From NCBI GenBank assembly GCA_947487765.1, contig CANKXO010000008.1, positions 80,153 to 144,152 of the forward strand: a stretch of 64,000 nucleotides of DNA. The letters run 5' to 3'. The notes under the pieces are model-generated. The model had not been told where the DNA came from, searched no databases, and worked only from the letters and a program-made list of their open reading frames with translations. Of this stretch, positions 22,961 through 31,144 are shown piece after piece. Each line of letters starts with the position of its first letter. Within the stretch, counting starts at the first letter, position 1. The translations under genes and the position numbers were made by a program. Source of the stretch: an uncultured Pseudomonadales bacterium. Lineage in GTDB: Bacteria > Pseudomonadota > Gammaproteobacteria > Pseudomonadales > Cellvibrionaceae.

Positions 22961-23644
22961 ATGCATATTGAAGTAGGCGTTGTTGAAGGCGCTAAAATGG
23001 TACTTAGTTACGGGACAGCAATCGCATCCTTTACTTATTTAACTTCTAAGGTGGTCGAATCAGCAAAGGAAAATGGCTGGTTGTCATTAATGTTAAGAAG
23101 TATTTTGGCCAGTTTAGCGGTGCTTATGTTTTTTGAGGTATTCCCTCATAAGCCCGTTGGTGTATCTGAGGTACATTTAATACTGGGGTCAACATTATTT
23201 TTATTGTTTGGGTTGGTACCGACAGGTATTGGCCTGACAGCTGGCTTATTGATACAAGGTTTATTCTTTGCCCCATTTGATTTGCCAAACTACACAGTAA
23301 ATGTAACAACATTACTGGTGCCATTGTTTACTATGGCAATACTTGCCAGAAAAATTATCCCTAGCCACGTTGCTTACAAAGACCTTAGCTACTCGCAGGT
23401 ATTAAAATTATCCCTTGCTTATCAAGGGGGTATCGTTACTTGGGTTGTTTTCTGGGCAATTTATGGCCAAGGTTTTACTAGTGAAAACCTCATAGCGGTG
23501 AGCTCGTTTGGTGTTGCTTATATGACAGTTGTTTTACTAGAGCCAGTGATTGACCTAGCAGTATTAGCCGGTGCAAAAGCATTACATAGCTTGAAAAATA
23601 CAGGTCTATTTACATCGCGTTTATATCATTCCTCTGAAGCGTAA
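22961..23644 (+). CDS. CbiM-like substrate-capture membrane protein (cobalt or corrinoid uptake)
   Basis: Polytopic inner-membrane protein of 227 residues with about six hydrophobic segments. It begins MHIEVGVVEGAK, resembling the conserved MHI start of CbiM energy-coupling-factor components, and has the HLILGSTLFLLFGLVPTG segment expected there. CbiM proteins bind cobalt and normally need CbiN, CbiQ and CbiO; none of these is in the window. The cobalamin riboswitch upstream supports a role in cobalt or B12 supply. It is a single gene, so either its partners are elsewhere or it acts alone. Confidence 0.75.
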   Translation: MHIEVGVVEGAKMVLSYGTAIASFTYLTSKVVESAKENGWLSLMLRSILASLAVLMFFEVFPHKPVGVSEVHLILGSTLFLLFGLVPTGIGLTAGLLIQGLFFAPFDLPNYTVNVTTLLVPLFTMAILARKIIPSHVAYKDLSYSQVLKLSLAYQGGIVTWVVFWAIYGQGFTSENLIAVSSFGVAYMTVVLLEPVIDLAVLAGAKALHSLKNTGLFTSRLYHSSEA

Positions 23645-23841
23645 TACTTCTTACTATAGTTTTGTGTGCCGAGCCAGTATCGGCGCATAAAACTCATAAA
23701 TACCCTTATAACAATAGCCAGGTTAAATAACAGCATTAGTTTAAAGCTGTATTTTCCTTCTATTCTATCTTTTATATATTCATTTCTATTTGATCTCTTT
23801 CTCAAGCCTTTCAACGCCTCTCTCTGCTTATTACTGATCAT
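23626..23841 (-). CDS. Possible small membrane protein
   Basis: A 71-residue frame with a basic N-terminal half (KQREALKGLRKRSNRNEYI) and one hydrophobic segment (about 33-50), followed by a polar tail. The minus-strand ATG at 23841 is preceded by a TATAAT-like sequence at a short distance but only a weak ribosome site. It overlaps the end of the preceding plus-strand gene by 19 bases. I do not recognise it, and it may be spurious. The rest of the gap to 24042 holds no other candidate gene. Confidence 0.3.
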   Translation of the reverse strand: MISNKQREALKGLRKRSNRNEYIKDRIEGKYSFKLMLLFNLAIVIRVFMSFMRRYWLGTQNYSKKYYASEE

Positions 23842-24042
23842 AAAGGTTCTTTATTCATTATAGGCGCCAACAATTTTAAACCTCCAAAATGCTGGCCAAT
23901 TGCCCATCCAATAAATTAATTACTCTTATTTTATTCAATTTCTAATGTTTGGCCTTCTAATTAAAGTGTCAGGTAAAAACAGAGTTATTAAAGCGTTTAC
24001 AAGGCAACTTATAACTAACTAAATATTTTAGAGGATAGGAAA

Positions 24043-24489
24043 ATGAAAAAATTAGCATCAGTAGTAATCATCGCAACGGTAGCAACTATGGGTATGTCAG
24101 CTGTATACGCAGAAGGTAAAGTATCAGGACATATAGATACCAATGTAAGAACTCAGGATATTAATCAATCAAATACTCAAGGTAAGAAAAACAAAAATAA
24201 AATTAATGTGGGCAACATTTCAGGTAAAGCGAAAGTGTCTGGTCATATGAGAACGAATGTTACTACTGGCAGCATTAATCAAAGAAATTCTGGTGGTAAG
24301 AAAAACACTAATGCACTTAATGTCGGTAACGTCGGTGGCGGTAGTAATGGGTTTCTTGGCATTGGTGCAAAAGATGGGGGTAATGTTTCAGGCCATATGC
24401 ATACTACGGTTAGAACGGGCGATATTTCACAGACTAATCGTGGCGGTAAGAAAAACAGCAACGAAGTTAACATCGGTAATGTTAAATAA
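24043..24489 (+). CDS. Secreted repeat protein, putative curli-like fibre subunit
   Basis: Exported protein of 148 residues with a clear signal peptide (cleavage after about Ala23). The mature part is three copies of a 33-residue unit at 27-59, 65-97 and 115-147. Their consensus is VSGHxxTxVxTxxINQxN, then xxGKKNxNxxNVGNV. The units alternate polar and hydrophobic residues and are rich in Asn, Gly, Thr and Gln, as in amyloid or beta-solenoid subunits, although the curlin consensus itself is absent. A linker rich in Gly and Ser (98-114) separates units two and three. It is followed by a strong terminator and a locus with a CsgG-like lipoprotein, its likely exporter. AGAGGATAGGA precedes the ATG. 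Confidence 0.8.
   Translation: MKKLASVVIIATVATMGMSAVYAEGKVSGHIDTNVRTQDINQSNTQGKKNKNKINVGNISGKAKVSGHMRTNVTTGSINQRNSGGKKNTNALNVGNVGGGSNGFLGIGAKDGGNVSGHMHTTVRTGDISQTNRGGKKNSNEVNIGNVK
24121..24483 (+). repeat. Three 99-base coding repeats of the fibre-like subunit
   Basis: The repeats lie at 24121-24219, 24235-24333 and 24385-24483. Conserved protein positions are V1 S2 G3 H4, T7, T11, I15, Q17, N19, G22-K23-K24-N25, N27, N30 (with V or I) and G32-N33 region. Units two and three share most DNA words around GGTGGTAAG/GGCGGTAAG AAAAAC, which suggests duplication within the gene. Confidence 0.85.
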
Positions 24490-24504
24490 CAACAATGCCA
24501 ACGA

Positions 24505-24536
24505 GATAGCCGCCAGACTAGGTGGCTATCTTTTTT
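24505..24536 (+). terminator. Terminator after the repeat protein
   Basis: A ten-pair stem, GATAGCCGCC with GGTGGCTATC (24505-24514 and 24521-24530), with a six-base loop and six T. It would separate the abundant subunit transcript from the downstream accessory genes, as is common for fibre loci. Confidence 0.88.
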
Positions 24537-24643
24537 ATCAATGTATCCAGTTACATTACTAAATAGACACGGATTATCGAATTTTAAGTGTTTTCTAAAA
24601 GAGATTATTTAAAACTCAATAAATCAAATACAGAGTAATTCAC

Positions 24644-24955
24644 ATGAAAACGTTAATAGTTCTGATTTTTTTATCGATAGCATGCCAACCACTTTATGCC
24701 GCAGAAGAAGATATCTGGGGTAACGAAGCAGGTTTTATGAAAGATGAATCTCAAGCAACCATATTGCGGCATATGGCAAGGCAGCGTGCATTACAAGCGA
24801 ATATGACGGCTGAGCAGCGAGCACAAATGCGTAAGAATCAACAAGCCGGGTGTGGTGCTGTGAATATCGGAAATGTCACTGATACAAAAGGCGATGCAGA
24901 GGCTGTTGTGATTATTAAAGGTGATGTGATTAATGCCAATAATAATTGTAAATAA
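24644..24955 (+). CDS. Small exported protein sharing the VNIGNV motif, putative minor subunit or nucleator
   Basis: A 103-residue protein with a signal peptide (cleavage near Ala19 or Ala20), a charged helical segment (about 32-66, rich in Arg, Gln and Met) and a short C-terminal beta-rich tail. The tail begins CGAVNIGNV (70-78), repeating the motif that ends each unit of the upstream repeat protein, and ends in NNNCK. Cys70 and Cys102 could form a disulphide in the periplasm. By analogy with CsgB I suggest a minor subunit or nucleator; the sequence does not prove this. It lies 36 bases before the CsgG-like gene. Confidence 0.65.
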   Translation: MKTLIVLIFLSIACQPLYAAEEDIWGNEAGFMKDESQATILRHMARQRALQANMTAEQRAQMRKNQQAGCGAVNIGNVTDTKGDAEAVVIIKGDVINANNNCK

Positions 24956-24991
24956 TCAGTATGTAGCGTGCGATAAGTGAAGGAAATAACG

Positions 24992-26539
24992 ATGAATTTA
25001 TCAAAGATAGTAATTTTAGTGATAGCCCTATTGATGGTTGCGTGCGCGAATCAAAAAGCAGTGCGTAAAGAGATTGCTAAAATGGAAAAAGGGCCTTCTG
25101 AAGCGCCGAGAAGAATTATTACTAATTTTTCAGACGGCTTGCGCTGTATGGATTCGATGCTAATCGAATACGGTATTCGTGATGTATCTATGTTGGTGGA
25201 AGATCTTTCGGATAAAACTTCAGTCGTTAAGGCCGGCACTAAGGATATGCTGATCACCGCTGTATCGGCAATGACACGTCGCAGCCGTGCTGTTAAGTTA
25301 ATTCCATTTGGTAATGATTCGGGTAATTTAATCGCCTTTCTCGGTAATGCGGGCTCGGAAAGTGTCTACAATATTATTCCTCAATATGATATTCGAGGGT
25401 CTATTTCACAATTAGATAAAAGCGTTGTCAGCAAGCAGTCGGGAGCTTCGTTAGCAGGCGATAAATGGAGTTTAGGTGGATCTAAGAGTATTGCTGGATC
25501 AATCCTTGGTCTCGATTTGAGCGTGTTAACTACCGATGATTTATCAGTTATTCCCGGTGTAACCTCAAGTAATTCTGTCGTTCTTTTTAAGAGTGGTTCC
25601 GGAGCAGATGCGGATGCAACGATTAAAAAAACAGGTATTAGTTTTGATTTTTCCGTCAAAAAAAGTGAAGCAACAATTCAGGCTCTGCGTAACTTAGTCG
25701 AACTTGCCAGTATAGAGTTGATTGGAAAGCTGGTAAAAATCCCTTACTGGCGTTGTTTGGGTATTCCTGAAACAACAGCGGATATTCAGCAGGAAATGGG
25801 CGACTGGTTTTATGCGATGAATGCTCATGGTGAATTGATCCCTTATATTCGATCATTGCTGATTGCACGCAATTATTATCCTTCAGTCGTAACAGATGAA
25901 TCCATCGCATTAAGAACTGCGCTGGACTCCTTTAAAAAATCAGCGGGTCTACCTCTGAGTCAACAAATAGATTTTACGCTTTTTTCGGCGTTACTAAATA
26001 GGCAGCAAACCGATACCAAGGCAACAGTGCCTACATTGATGAATACAGCTACTTCGACGGTCGTCTCTAAAACACCGGTACTCAATACATCAACAGTGGC
26101 TGTGCCGCAGGCTAAACCAATTACGTTAAATATCAATACACTTGATGGGAGGCGCTTTTTTAAGCCTGGCGAACCTATCTCATTGACTGCTCGATCCAGC
26201 GAATCGGCCTATATTTATTGTTATTTAACTGATGCAGATCAGCAAATACAGCGTTTCTTTCCTAATAGGTTCCAGAAAGATAACTTTATACAGGCTGGAG
26301 CAGAAGTCGCGCTACCTGGAAAGATGCCGTTTGATATCGTCGCAAACGAAAAGGGTCAAACCGAATTCGTTAATTGCTTTGCCACACGTAAAGATTCATA
26401 CAATGGGTTGCCAGAGTCGCTAAAAGTCTATGATTTCGAATCCATGGATAACACTTCCATCAATGCTATTCGTAGTGCTTATCAAATGTCTGCGCAAGGT
26501 AATATTGGTGAAGCTAGGTTCGTTATCGGGTCTAAATAG
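24992..26539 (+). CDS. CsgG-like lipoprotein with peptidoglycan-binding-like and DUF4384-like domains
   Basis: Lipoprotein of 515 residues; the lipobox is LLMVAC with Cys18. An in-frame GTG at 24977 exists, but the ATG at 24992 follows GAAGGA well. Residues about 40-270 resemble CsgG/HfaB secretion channels: VEDLSDKT, TKDMLITAVSAM, YDIRGSISQLD and a long helix before KIPYWRC. Residues about 275-345 resemble a peptidoglycan-binding domain (LLIARNYYPSVVTDES then FKKSAGL). Residues about 375-480 look like DUF4384 (FFKPGEPISLTARSSESAYI). CsgG forms the outer-membrane pore for curli subunits, so this is the probable exporter of the repeat protein, with extra domains that may tether it to the wall. 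Confidence 0.75.
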   Translation: MNLSKIVILVIALLMVACANQKAVRKEIAKMEKGPSEAPRRIITNFSDGLRCMDSMLIEYGIRDVSMLVEDLSDKTSVVKAGTKDMLITAVSAMTRRSRAVKLIPFGNDSGNLIAFLGNAGSESVYNIIPQYDIRGSISQLDKSVVSKQSGASLAGDKWSLGGSKSIAGSILGLDLSVLTTDDLSVIPGVTSSNSVVLFKSGSGADADATIKKTGISFDFSVKKSEATIQALRNLVELASIELIGKLVKIPYWRCLGIPETTADIQQEMGDWFYAMNAHGELIPYIRSLLIARNYYPSVVTDESIALRTALDSFKKSAGLPLSQQIDFTLFSALLNRQQTDTKATVPTLMNTATSTVVSKTPVLNTSTVAVPQAKPITLNINTLDGRRFFKPGEPISLTARSSESAYIYCYLTDADQQIQRFFPNRFQKDNFIQAGAEVALPGKMPFDIVANEKGQTEFVNCFATRKDSYNGLPESLKVYDFESMDNTSINAIRSAYQMSAQGNIGEARFVIGSK

Positions 26540-26550
26540 AGGATTAAGAT

Positions 26551-26889
26551 ATGCTTTTTTTACAGCAGCTAACAAATAAACATACAGTGTTAATGCTCTT
26601 TTTGGGCTTGGTTTCGTCATCCAGTTATGGGCAAAACTATTTTGGCACTAATGATAATAATGTGATTGGAGATGTAGACAATAAAAAGGTTGCTGCATTG
26701 CAAGGTAAGTATCATTTGAAGTGTTGGCAGCAAGGAGAATTATTATTTGAAGAAACAGGGCTGGATCTTAATGTAAACCGAATAGGTACGGATTTAAATT
26801 CGGTCTCTTTTGTTAAGGGTAAGGATGATAAAACAGGCATTTATTTATTAACGTTAGGGTCTTCAACCTGTTTATATAAAAAAATGTAG
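26551..26889 (+). CDS. Small exported protein of the CsgG-like locus
   Basis: A 112-residue protein with a signal peptide (cleavage near SSYGQ, about residue 27). The mature part begins NYFGTNDNNVIGDVDN, with the Asn/Gly/Asp flavour of the two putative subunits, then forms a compact beta-rich segment with two Cys residues (KCWQQG and STCLYK) that could be disulphide-bonded. I do not recognise the family. It starts 11 bases after the CsgG-like gene, so it is very likely cotranscribed. A role like CsgE or CsgF (pore accessory) is inferred only from position and size. Confidence 0.65.
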   Translation: MLFLQQLTNKHTVLMLFLGLVSSSSYGQNYFGTNDNNVIGDVDNKKVAALQGKYHLKCWQQGELLFEETGLDLNVNRIGTDLNSVSFVKGKDDKTGIYLLTLGSSTCLYKKM

Positions 26890-26922
26890 GTGACAAATTA
26901 AATGATTTCTGAGGGTAAGGTG

Positions 26923-27483
26923 ATGAAAGTGCAATACTTGAATATATTTCTAAAACTGGCATTTATTATAGTGCTTATTTTTATGGCTTCGTATGTGTTT
27001 CCTGAATCAGTACACTTAGGTAAATCTGAGGTGAGTAAGGAAGAAGTCATTCAGCTATTGGCGCCACGAGATGAATTTGCGGCAGTTAAAACCCGAGGTA
27101 TACGGCTTCATGGGCAAGAGGATCGCTCGATTGAAATGCCTACAGAGCGTGCATTATCGATGGAAATATATTTTGAGTTTAATTCTGCGAATTTAACTCA
27201 AAAAGCAAAGAGCCAGTTAGTGCCTGTAGGCGAGGCTTTACGCTCTAATGAATTGTCGGGTTTGCAATTTACACTCGAAGGGCATACTGATGCTGTTGGC
27301 AATAGTATCTATAATATGGAGTTGTCAAAACGGCGAGCATTATCGGTTAAACAATTTTTTGTTACTCAGTTTCAGGTGTCTGACAATCGAATACAGGCTT
27401 TGGGTAAAGGGGAAACTGAATTGCTGAATGCAATAGATCCAGGAAATGGGGTAAATCGTCGTGTCAAGATTATTGCGCAGTAA
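26923..27483 (+). CDS. OmpA-family peptidoglycan-associated protein
   Basis: A 186-residue protein with one N-terminal hydrophobic segment (about 7-25, signal anchor or signal peptide) and a C-terminal OmpA domain (about 85-185). Key OmpA features are the IYFEFNSANLT start, LEGHTDAVGN (the Asp that contacts diaminopimelate) and NRRVKI (the conserved Arg). Upstream in-frame ATG 26902 has no good ribosome site; the ATG at 26923 follows GAGGGTAAGG. It probably fixes the secretion complex to peptidoglycan. Its end overlaps the next reading frame by 23 bases. Confidence 0.8.
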   Translation: MKVQYLNIFLKLAFIIVLIFMASYVFPESVHLGKSEVSKEEVIQLLAPRDEFAAVKTRGIRLHGQEDRSIEMPTERALSMEIYFEFNSANLTQKAKSQLVPVGEALRSNELSGLQFTLEGHTDAVGNSIYNMELSKRRALSVKQFFVTQFQVSDNRIQALGKGETELLNAIDPGNGVNRRVKIIAQ

Positions 27484-28214
27484 GTTTTATTGTCCGTATT
27501 GTATTTTTTTGGGATTGCTGATGGCTTTAACAGCAAATAATTCAATAGCAGAGGCGTCGTATCAAAATATTGATGAAAATGGCAATGTCACTCAAGTGAA
27601 CATTAATATCGATAGTCAAAAAAATAGCTATTCGATAAACAATTTGCCAGATGAACCAGTTAAGTTATATAAGATAAGTGTCGGTACTTTTGAAAAACTG
27701 ACTCTCGATGTCTCCGCTACAGTCATTTACAAAAAAAGGTTCACCGTCTGTCAAAATAACATCTCAGCCTCATGTCTTCAAAAATGTTAAAGTTAAAGAA
27801 GAAAATGGCGTATTGAGTATTATTTCCGAGAGCTATTCAACCAATAAGCCAGTTATTATTGAGCTTAGTAGTTTTAAATTACATCAAGCCGGTGTTTCCG
27901 GTACTGCTGAATTGAGGTTGAATCATATTGATTCTCCTTCTTTTAATCTTGATGTGAAAGATTCATCTAGCGTATCAGCTCAAGGAAAAGTGAATAATTG
28001 CTACATAACTTCACAAGGCTCGACGGATATCGATTTATCGAATTTACATTGCAAGGCACTGAATATAGAAACCGAAGGTAGTGCTGATGTACAGGTTTAT
28101 GTCACTAAGAATATTAGAGGTCGCTTAGAAGGTGCGATGGATTTGCATATTGCTGGTGATCCAGTAGAGCGAATGATAGAAACAATAGGGGCTGTTGATG
28201 TGATGTATAAATAA
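27461..28214 (+). pseudogene. GIN-domain-like exported protein with a frameshift at an A7 run
   Basis: Two overlapping frames together make one protein. The first (from GTG 27461) carries a signal peptide and the start of a GIN-like domain (putative adhesin head, DUF2807), ending FEKLTLDVSATVIYKK. The second, from about 27735 to 28214, continues GSPSVKITSQPHVF and then a right-handed beta-helix-like region (IDSPSFNLDVKDSSSVSAQG). The shift occurs at seven A residues, 27731-27737; six would restore one frame. It may be a mutation, a sequencing error or slippage-dependent expression. The rest of the downstream frame looks undamaged, which argues against old decay. Confidence 0.7.
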
Positions 28215-28386
28215 CAGGCTACGGTATCACTACTTTTAGGTATATAAGCTGAAGACTATTTGTGTCACTGTTTATCATGAATTGACCTGATATTTGTATG
28301 AAAATTTATTATTTAGATTGGAATAATTTTTCATATTTTTCAGGTTTTTTTATGTATTGCATTTAACTGAAATAGGGAGATATTTA

Positions 28387-29754
28387 ATGAAGAATGTACA
28401 TGTAGGTAATTTAGGTTTTATATATTTATTTATAGCTTTTTTTCTCTTTCCTAGCATCGTTACCGCTCAAACTTATACTGAAGACGAAGCCTATGAAAAA
28501 ATGACAGGAGATTTTAATGGAGATGGAATTACGGATTTGATATGGATGCACTCTGGTGGAGAAGGTTTGTATGCCTATACGGCATTAGGACGTGGTGATG
28601 GCAGTTTTGATCCTGCTTCAGGGGGGCAATTGAGTAATTCGCCGGTATTAAGATCTTCTAGATACGGCATGTTCAAAAAATTACTAGGAGATTTTAATGG
28701 TGATGGTTATACAGATTTATCCTGGGTTCATTCTAGTGGGCAAGGGCTATATGTTTACACATCCACAGCGCGTGGTGACGGGAGCTTTAATTCTGCAGTA
28801 GGTAGCGCGTTAAGTTATTTAAATTTTGGTAGTAATGGTACTGTCTATACACCCACAGGTTATGAAGTTTACGATAAGGTAACAGGTGATTTCAATGGCG
28901 ATGGAATGACAGATTTAGCGTGGATGTATTTTGCTCAAGATGGTGCACGTGCGTATACGGCACTCGCACGTGGTGATGGAGGTTTTCACCCAGCATCAGG
29001 GAGGCAATTAAGTACAATTGATTATTTCCCTCACGGCTATCTTGGAAGTTATGCTGGTGATTTAAATGAAGATAGTATTACTGACTTAGTTTGGCTAGCG
29101 TATGGAGGTTATGACAGTATGGTCGCATTTTCTGCTATAGCTAAAGGAAACGCTGATGGAGAGTTTCACTCAGTGGCAAGAATAGAAGAACCTTATTTTC
29201 TTGCGGCAGGATATACACAATACCCAACCTCTTATTATAAACCGATGATAGCGGATTTTAATGGTGATAATATTCTTGATTTCGCTTGGTCCCATTCGGG
29301 TAGTGAAGGAATTTTTACCACAGCTTCATTGGGGCATGGTGATGGAAGATACGTAACGCTAGCAACAGCTGGACAGCAATTGAGTAACTTAAACTTCGGC
29401 CAGGATAATGCTTATGCTGATATATGTGGGGATTTTAATGGTGATGGTATTATTGATCTAGCATGGGTGTACTCTGGCCAATCAGGATTATATGCCTATA
29501 CCGCATTAGGCCATGGTGATGGCACGTTCATTCAAGCTGTGGGCGGTTCTCTTTTATATGGGAATTTTGGTGACTATAAAGATTATACTAAATTGGCAAA
29601 GGATTTAAATGGTGATGGTATTGCGGATTTGGTATGGATGCATGCTGGAGACAATGGATTGTATGCTTATACTTCTCTGGGGTTAGGCAATGGTAATTTT
29701 AGTAGTGCATCAGGTGGTCAATTACTTGATTCTATTGTTATTGCTGAGCAGTAG
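28387..29754 (+). CDS. Exported FG-GAP (VCBS-like) seven-repeat protein
   Basis: A 455-residue protein with a signal peptide (cleavage near VTAQT, about residue 27) and seven repeats of about 60 residues. Each repeat has a Ca-binding loop of the type DFNGDGxTDLxW (for example GDFNGDGITDLIW, GDFNGDGYTDLSW, KDLNGDGIADLVW) and most end in a LYAYTALGRGDG-like segment. Seven units suggest a closed seven-bladed propeller like integrin alpha heads, usually for carbohydrate or protein binding. The frame is open to TTG 28357, but ATG 28387 follows AGGGAGA. It may be a surface lectin of the preceding locus or independent. Confidence 0.82.
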   Translation: MKNVHVGNLGFIYLFIAFFLFPSIVTAQTYTEDEAYEKMTGDFNGDGITDLIWMHSGGEGLYAYTALGRGDGSFDPASGGQLSNSPVLRSSRYGMFKKLLGDFNGDGYTDLSWVHSSGQGLYVYTSTARGDGSFNSAVGSALSYLNFGSNGTVYTPTGYEVYDKVTGDFNGDGMTDLAWMYFAQDGARAYTALARGDGGFHPASGRQLSTIDYFPHGYLGSYAGDLNEDSITDLVWLAYGGYDSMVAFSAIAKGNADGEFHSVARIEEPYFLAAGYTQYPTSYYKPMIADFNGDNILDFAWSHSGSEGIFTTASLGHGDGRYVTLATAGQQLSNLNFGQDNAYADICGDFNGDGIIDLAWVYSGQSGLYAYTALGHGDGTFIQAVGGSLLYGNFGDYKDYTKLAKDLNGDGIADLVWMHAGDNGLYAYTSLGLGNGNFSSASGGQLLDSIVIAEQ

Positions 29755-29770
29755 AGCCTAGTAGTTAATG

Positions 29771-29807
29771 TTAACGGGTTTATTTTAAAAGTGTATAGGC
29801 CCGTTAA
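29771..29807 (+). terminator. Hairpin after the FG-GAP gene
   Basis: An eight-pair stem, TTAACGGG (29771-29778) with CCCGTTAA (29800-29807), has a 21-base loop and no clear T run. It may be a weak terminator or an RNA-stabilising hairpin. Confidence 0.45.
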
Positions 29808-29980
29808 TCATTAAAGAATATTTTTACTATATTTTATATTTTTTAAAGGTAACTACTTCTAGGGATCACTAATCTTGGGGATATTAACGACAAACCCTTT
29901 TATGAGACTATAACTTTAACGATCAAAATGAAGTGCAGAGGTATTTGATCATTAGATAATATGTTCTCTAGGGTATTACT

Positions 29981-30868
29981 ATGGATAGTGAGTTAAACCA
30001 TAAGCCAGTATGGAAAGACTTGGTGTTTGATAAGCAGTTTTTATCGAAAGTCGACCAATTAACCTTAAAGCGATTTGGCAATGTCGCTATTGCTGAAGAG
30101 TGTTCAACCTATGTCATCGAAACATTATCGAAAGATAATTGGGAACGATGTGAAAAATACCAAGGCCTTTCTAAGCCAACAACCTTTCTTTACAGTATTT
30201 TAGTCAATATTATTGAAGAATTTTCACGCAAAAAATATGGTCGACCTCGCCCTCCTGTGTGGTTAAAGAATCAAGGTGATCTATGGGTGTCTTTATGGCG
30301 ATCACTTTGCTTGGAAAGGCAGTTAATTCCTTCTATCATTGATCGTTACTCAGCTAAAGGCATTGATAAAGAATTGATAACTCAGGCAATTACGGTGATT
30401 AAAGCTAAAATCCCTAATTGCGGTCACGATACCGTTAACCCTTTCTCTTCTGAATGTACGGAAGATTTCGAGTCAATTGCAGGGACAGATGATTTGTCGC
30501 CTTCCAGTGAATGTTTTTTATTCGAACAACACGCTGGCACATTATTCCATTCTATGTTGCAGTCGATATTAGCTGATGAAGCTGATATTCAACATTTGTC
30601 AGATGTTGCTCAAAAGCCACATAAATTATCTGAAGACCAAAAAGCTAAATTGATAGCAGTTCGTGAATCACTTAAATTAACGGATCAAGAAAAAATATTA
30701 ATTCGTATGGTGTATGTTGATGGTATTTCTAAAAGCAAAGCTGCTCGAGTATTGAATATACCCTCTCATCAGGGGGGGAAAATTGTCAATTCGATACTCA
30801 GCCGTATTCGAGAGGTGTTTGAGCACTCAAATTTGGACATCGATTCTTTATACCATTCTTTAGTTTAG
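29981..30868 (+). CDS. Sigma-70-family (ECF-like) sigma factor
   Basis: A 295-residue putative sigma factor. The N-terminal half contains a region 2-like helix set (FGNVAIAEECSTYVIETLS and TTFLYSILVNIIEEFSRKKYG). The C-terminal region 4 is clear: LKLTDQEKILIRMVYVDG, then SKSKAARVLNIP and a recognition helix ending ILSRIREVF. The middle (about 90-220) is longer than in standard ECF factors. The next gene encodes a putative membrane anti-sigma factor. I infer that this factor drives the secretion/protease genes downstream; its promoter motif is unknown. Confidence 0.75.
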   Translation: MDSELNHKPVWKDLVFDKQFLSKVDQLTLKRFGNVAIAEECSTYVIETLSKDNWERCEKYQGLSKPTTFLYSILVNIIEEFSRKKYGRPRPPVWLKNQGDLWVSLWRSLCLERQLIPSIIDRYSAKGIDKELITQAITVIKAKIPNCGHDTVNPFSSECTEDFESIAGTDDLSPSSECFLFEQHAGTLFHSMLQSILADEADIQHLSDVAQKPHKLSEDQKAKLIAVRESLKLTDQEKILIRMVYVDGISKSKAARVLNIPSHQGGKIVNSILSRIREVFEHSNLDIDSLYHSLV

Positions 30869-31144
30869 TTTTTTAAAAATTGTCCATCTAATATTAATAG
30901 TATCTTTCTAAGTAATTGATAATGATGATTTTTATGCCAATTCCTTTAATTTACTGATAATTGTGGAAATAAACAGGCTATTGAAAATACAAAGTATTGA
31001 TGATTTTATCGTTATCAGTTATTTTCTAGAGATACAAAGGTGCGGGTACCTAATAAAGCGCTTATGTAAGACATGATTCATGTAATCCTGGCTTATATAA
31101 AACGATAGGTGCTTTATTCTAATCCTCATTTACAGAACTGTAGT

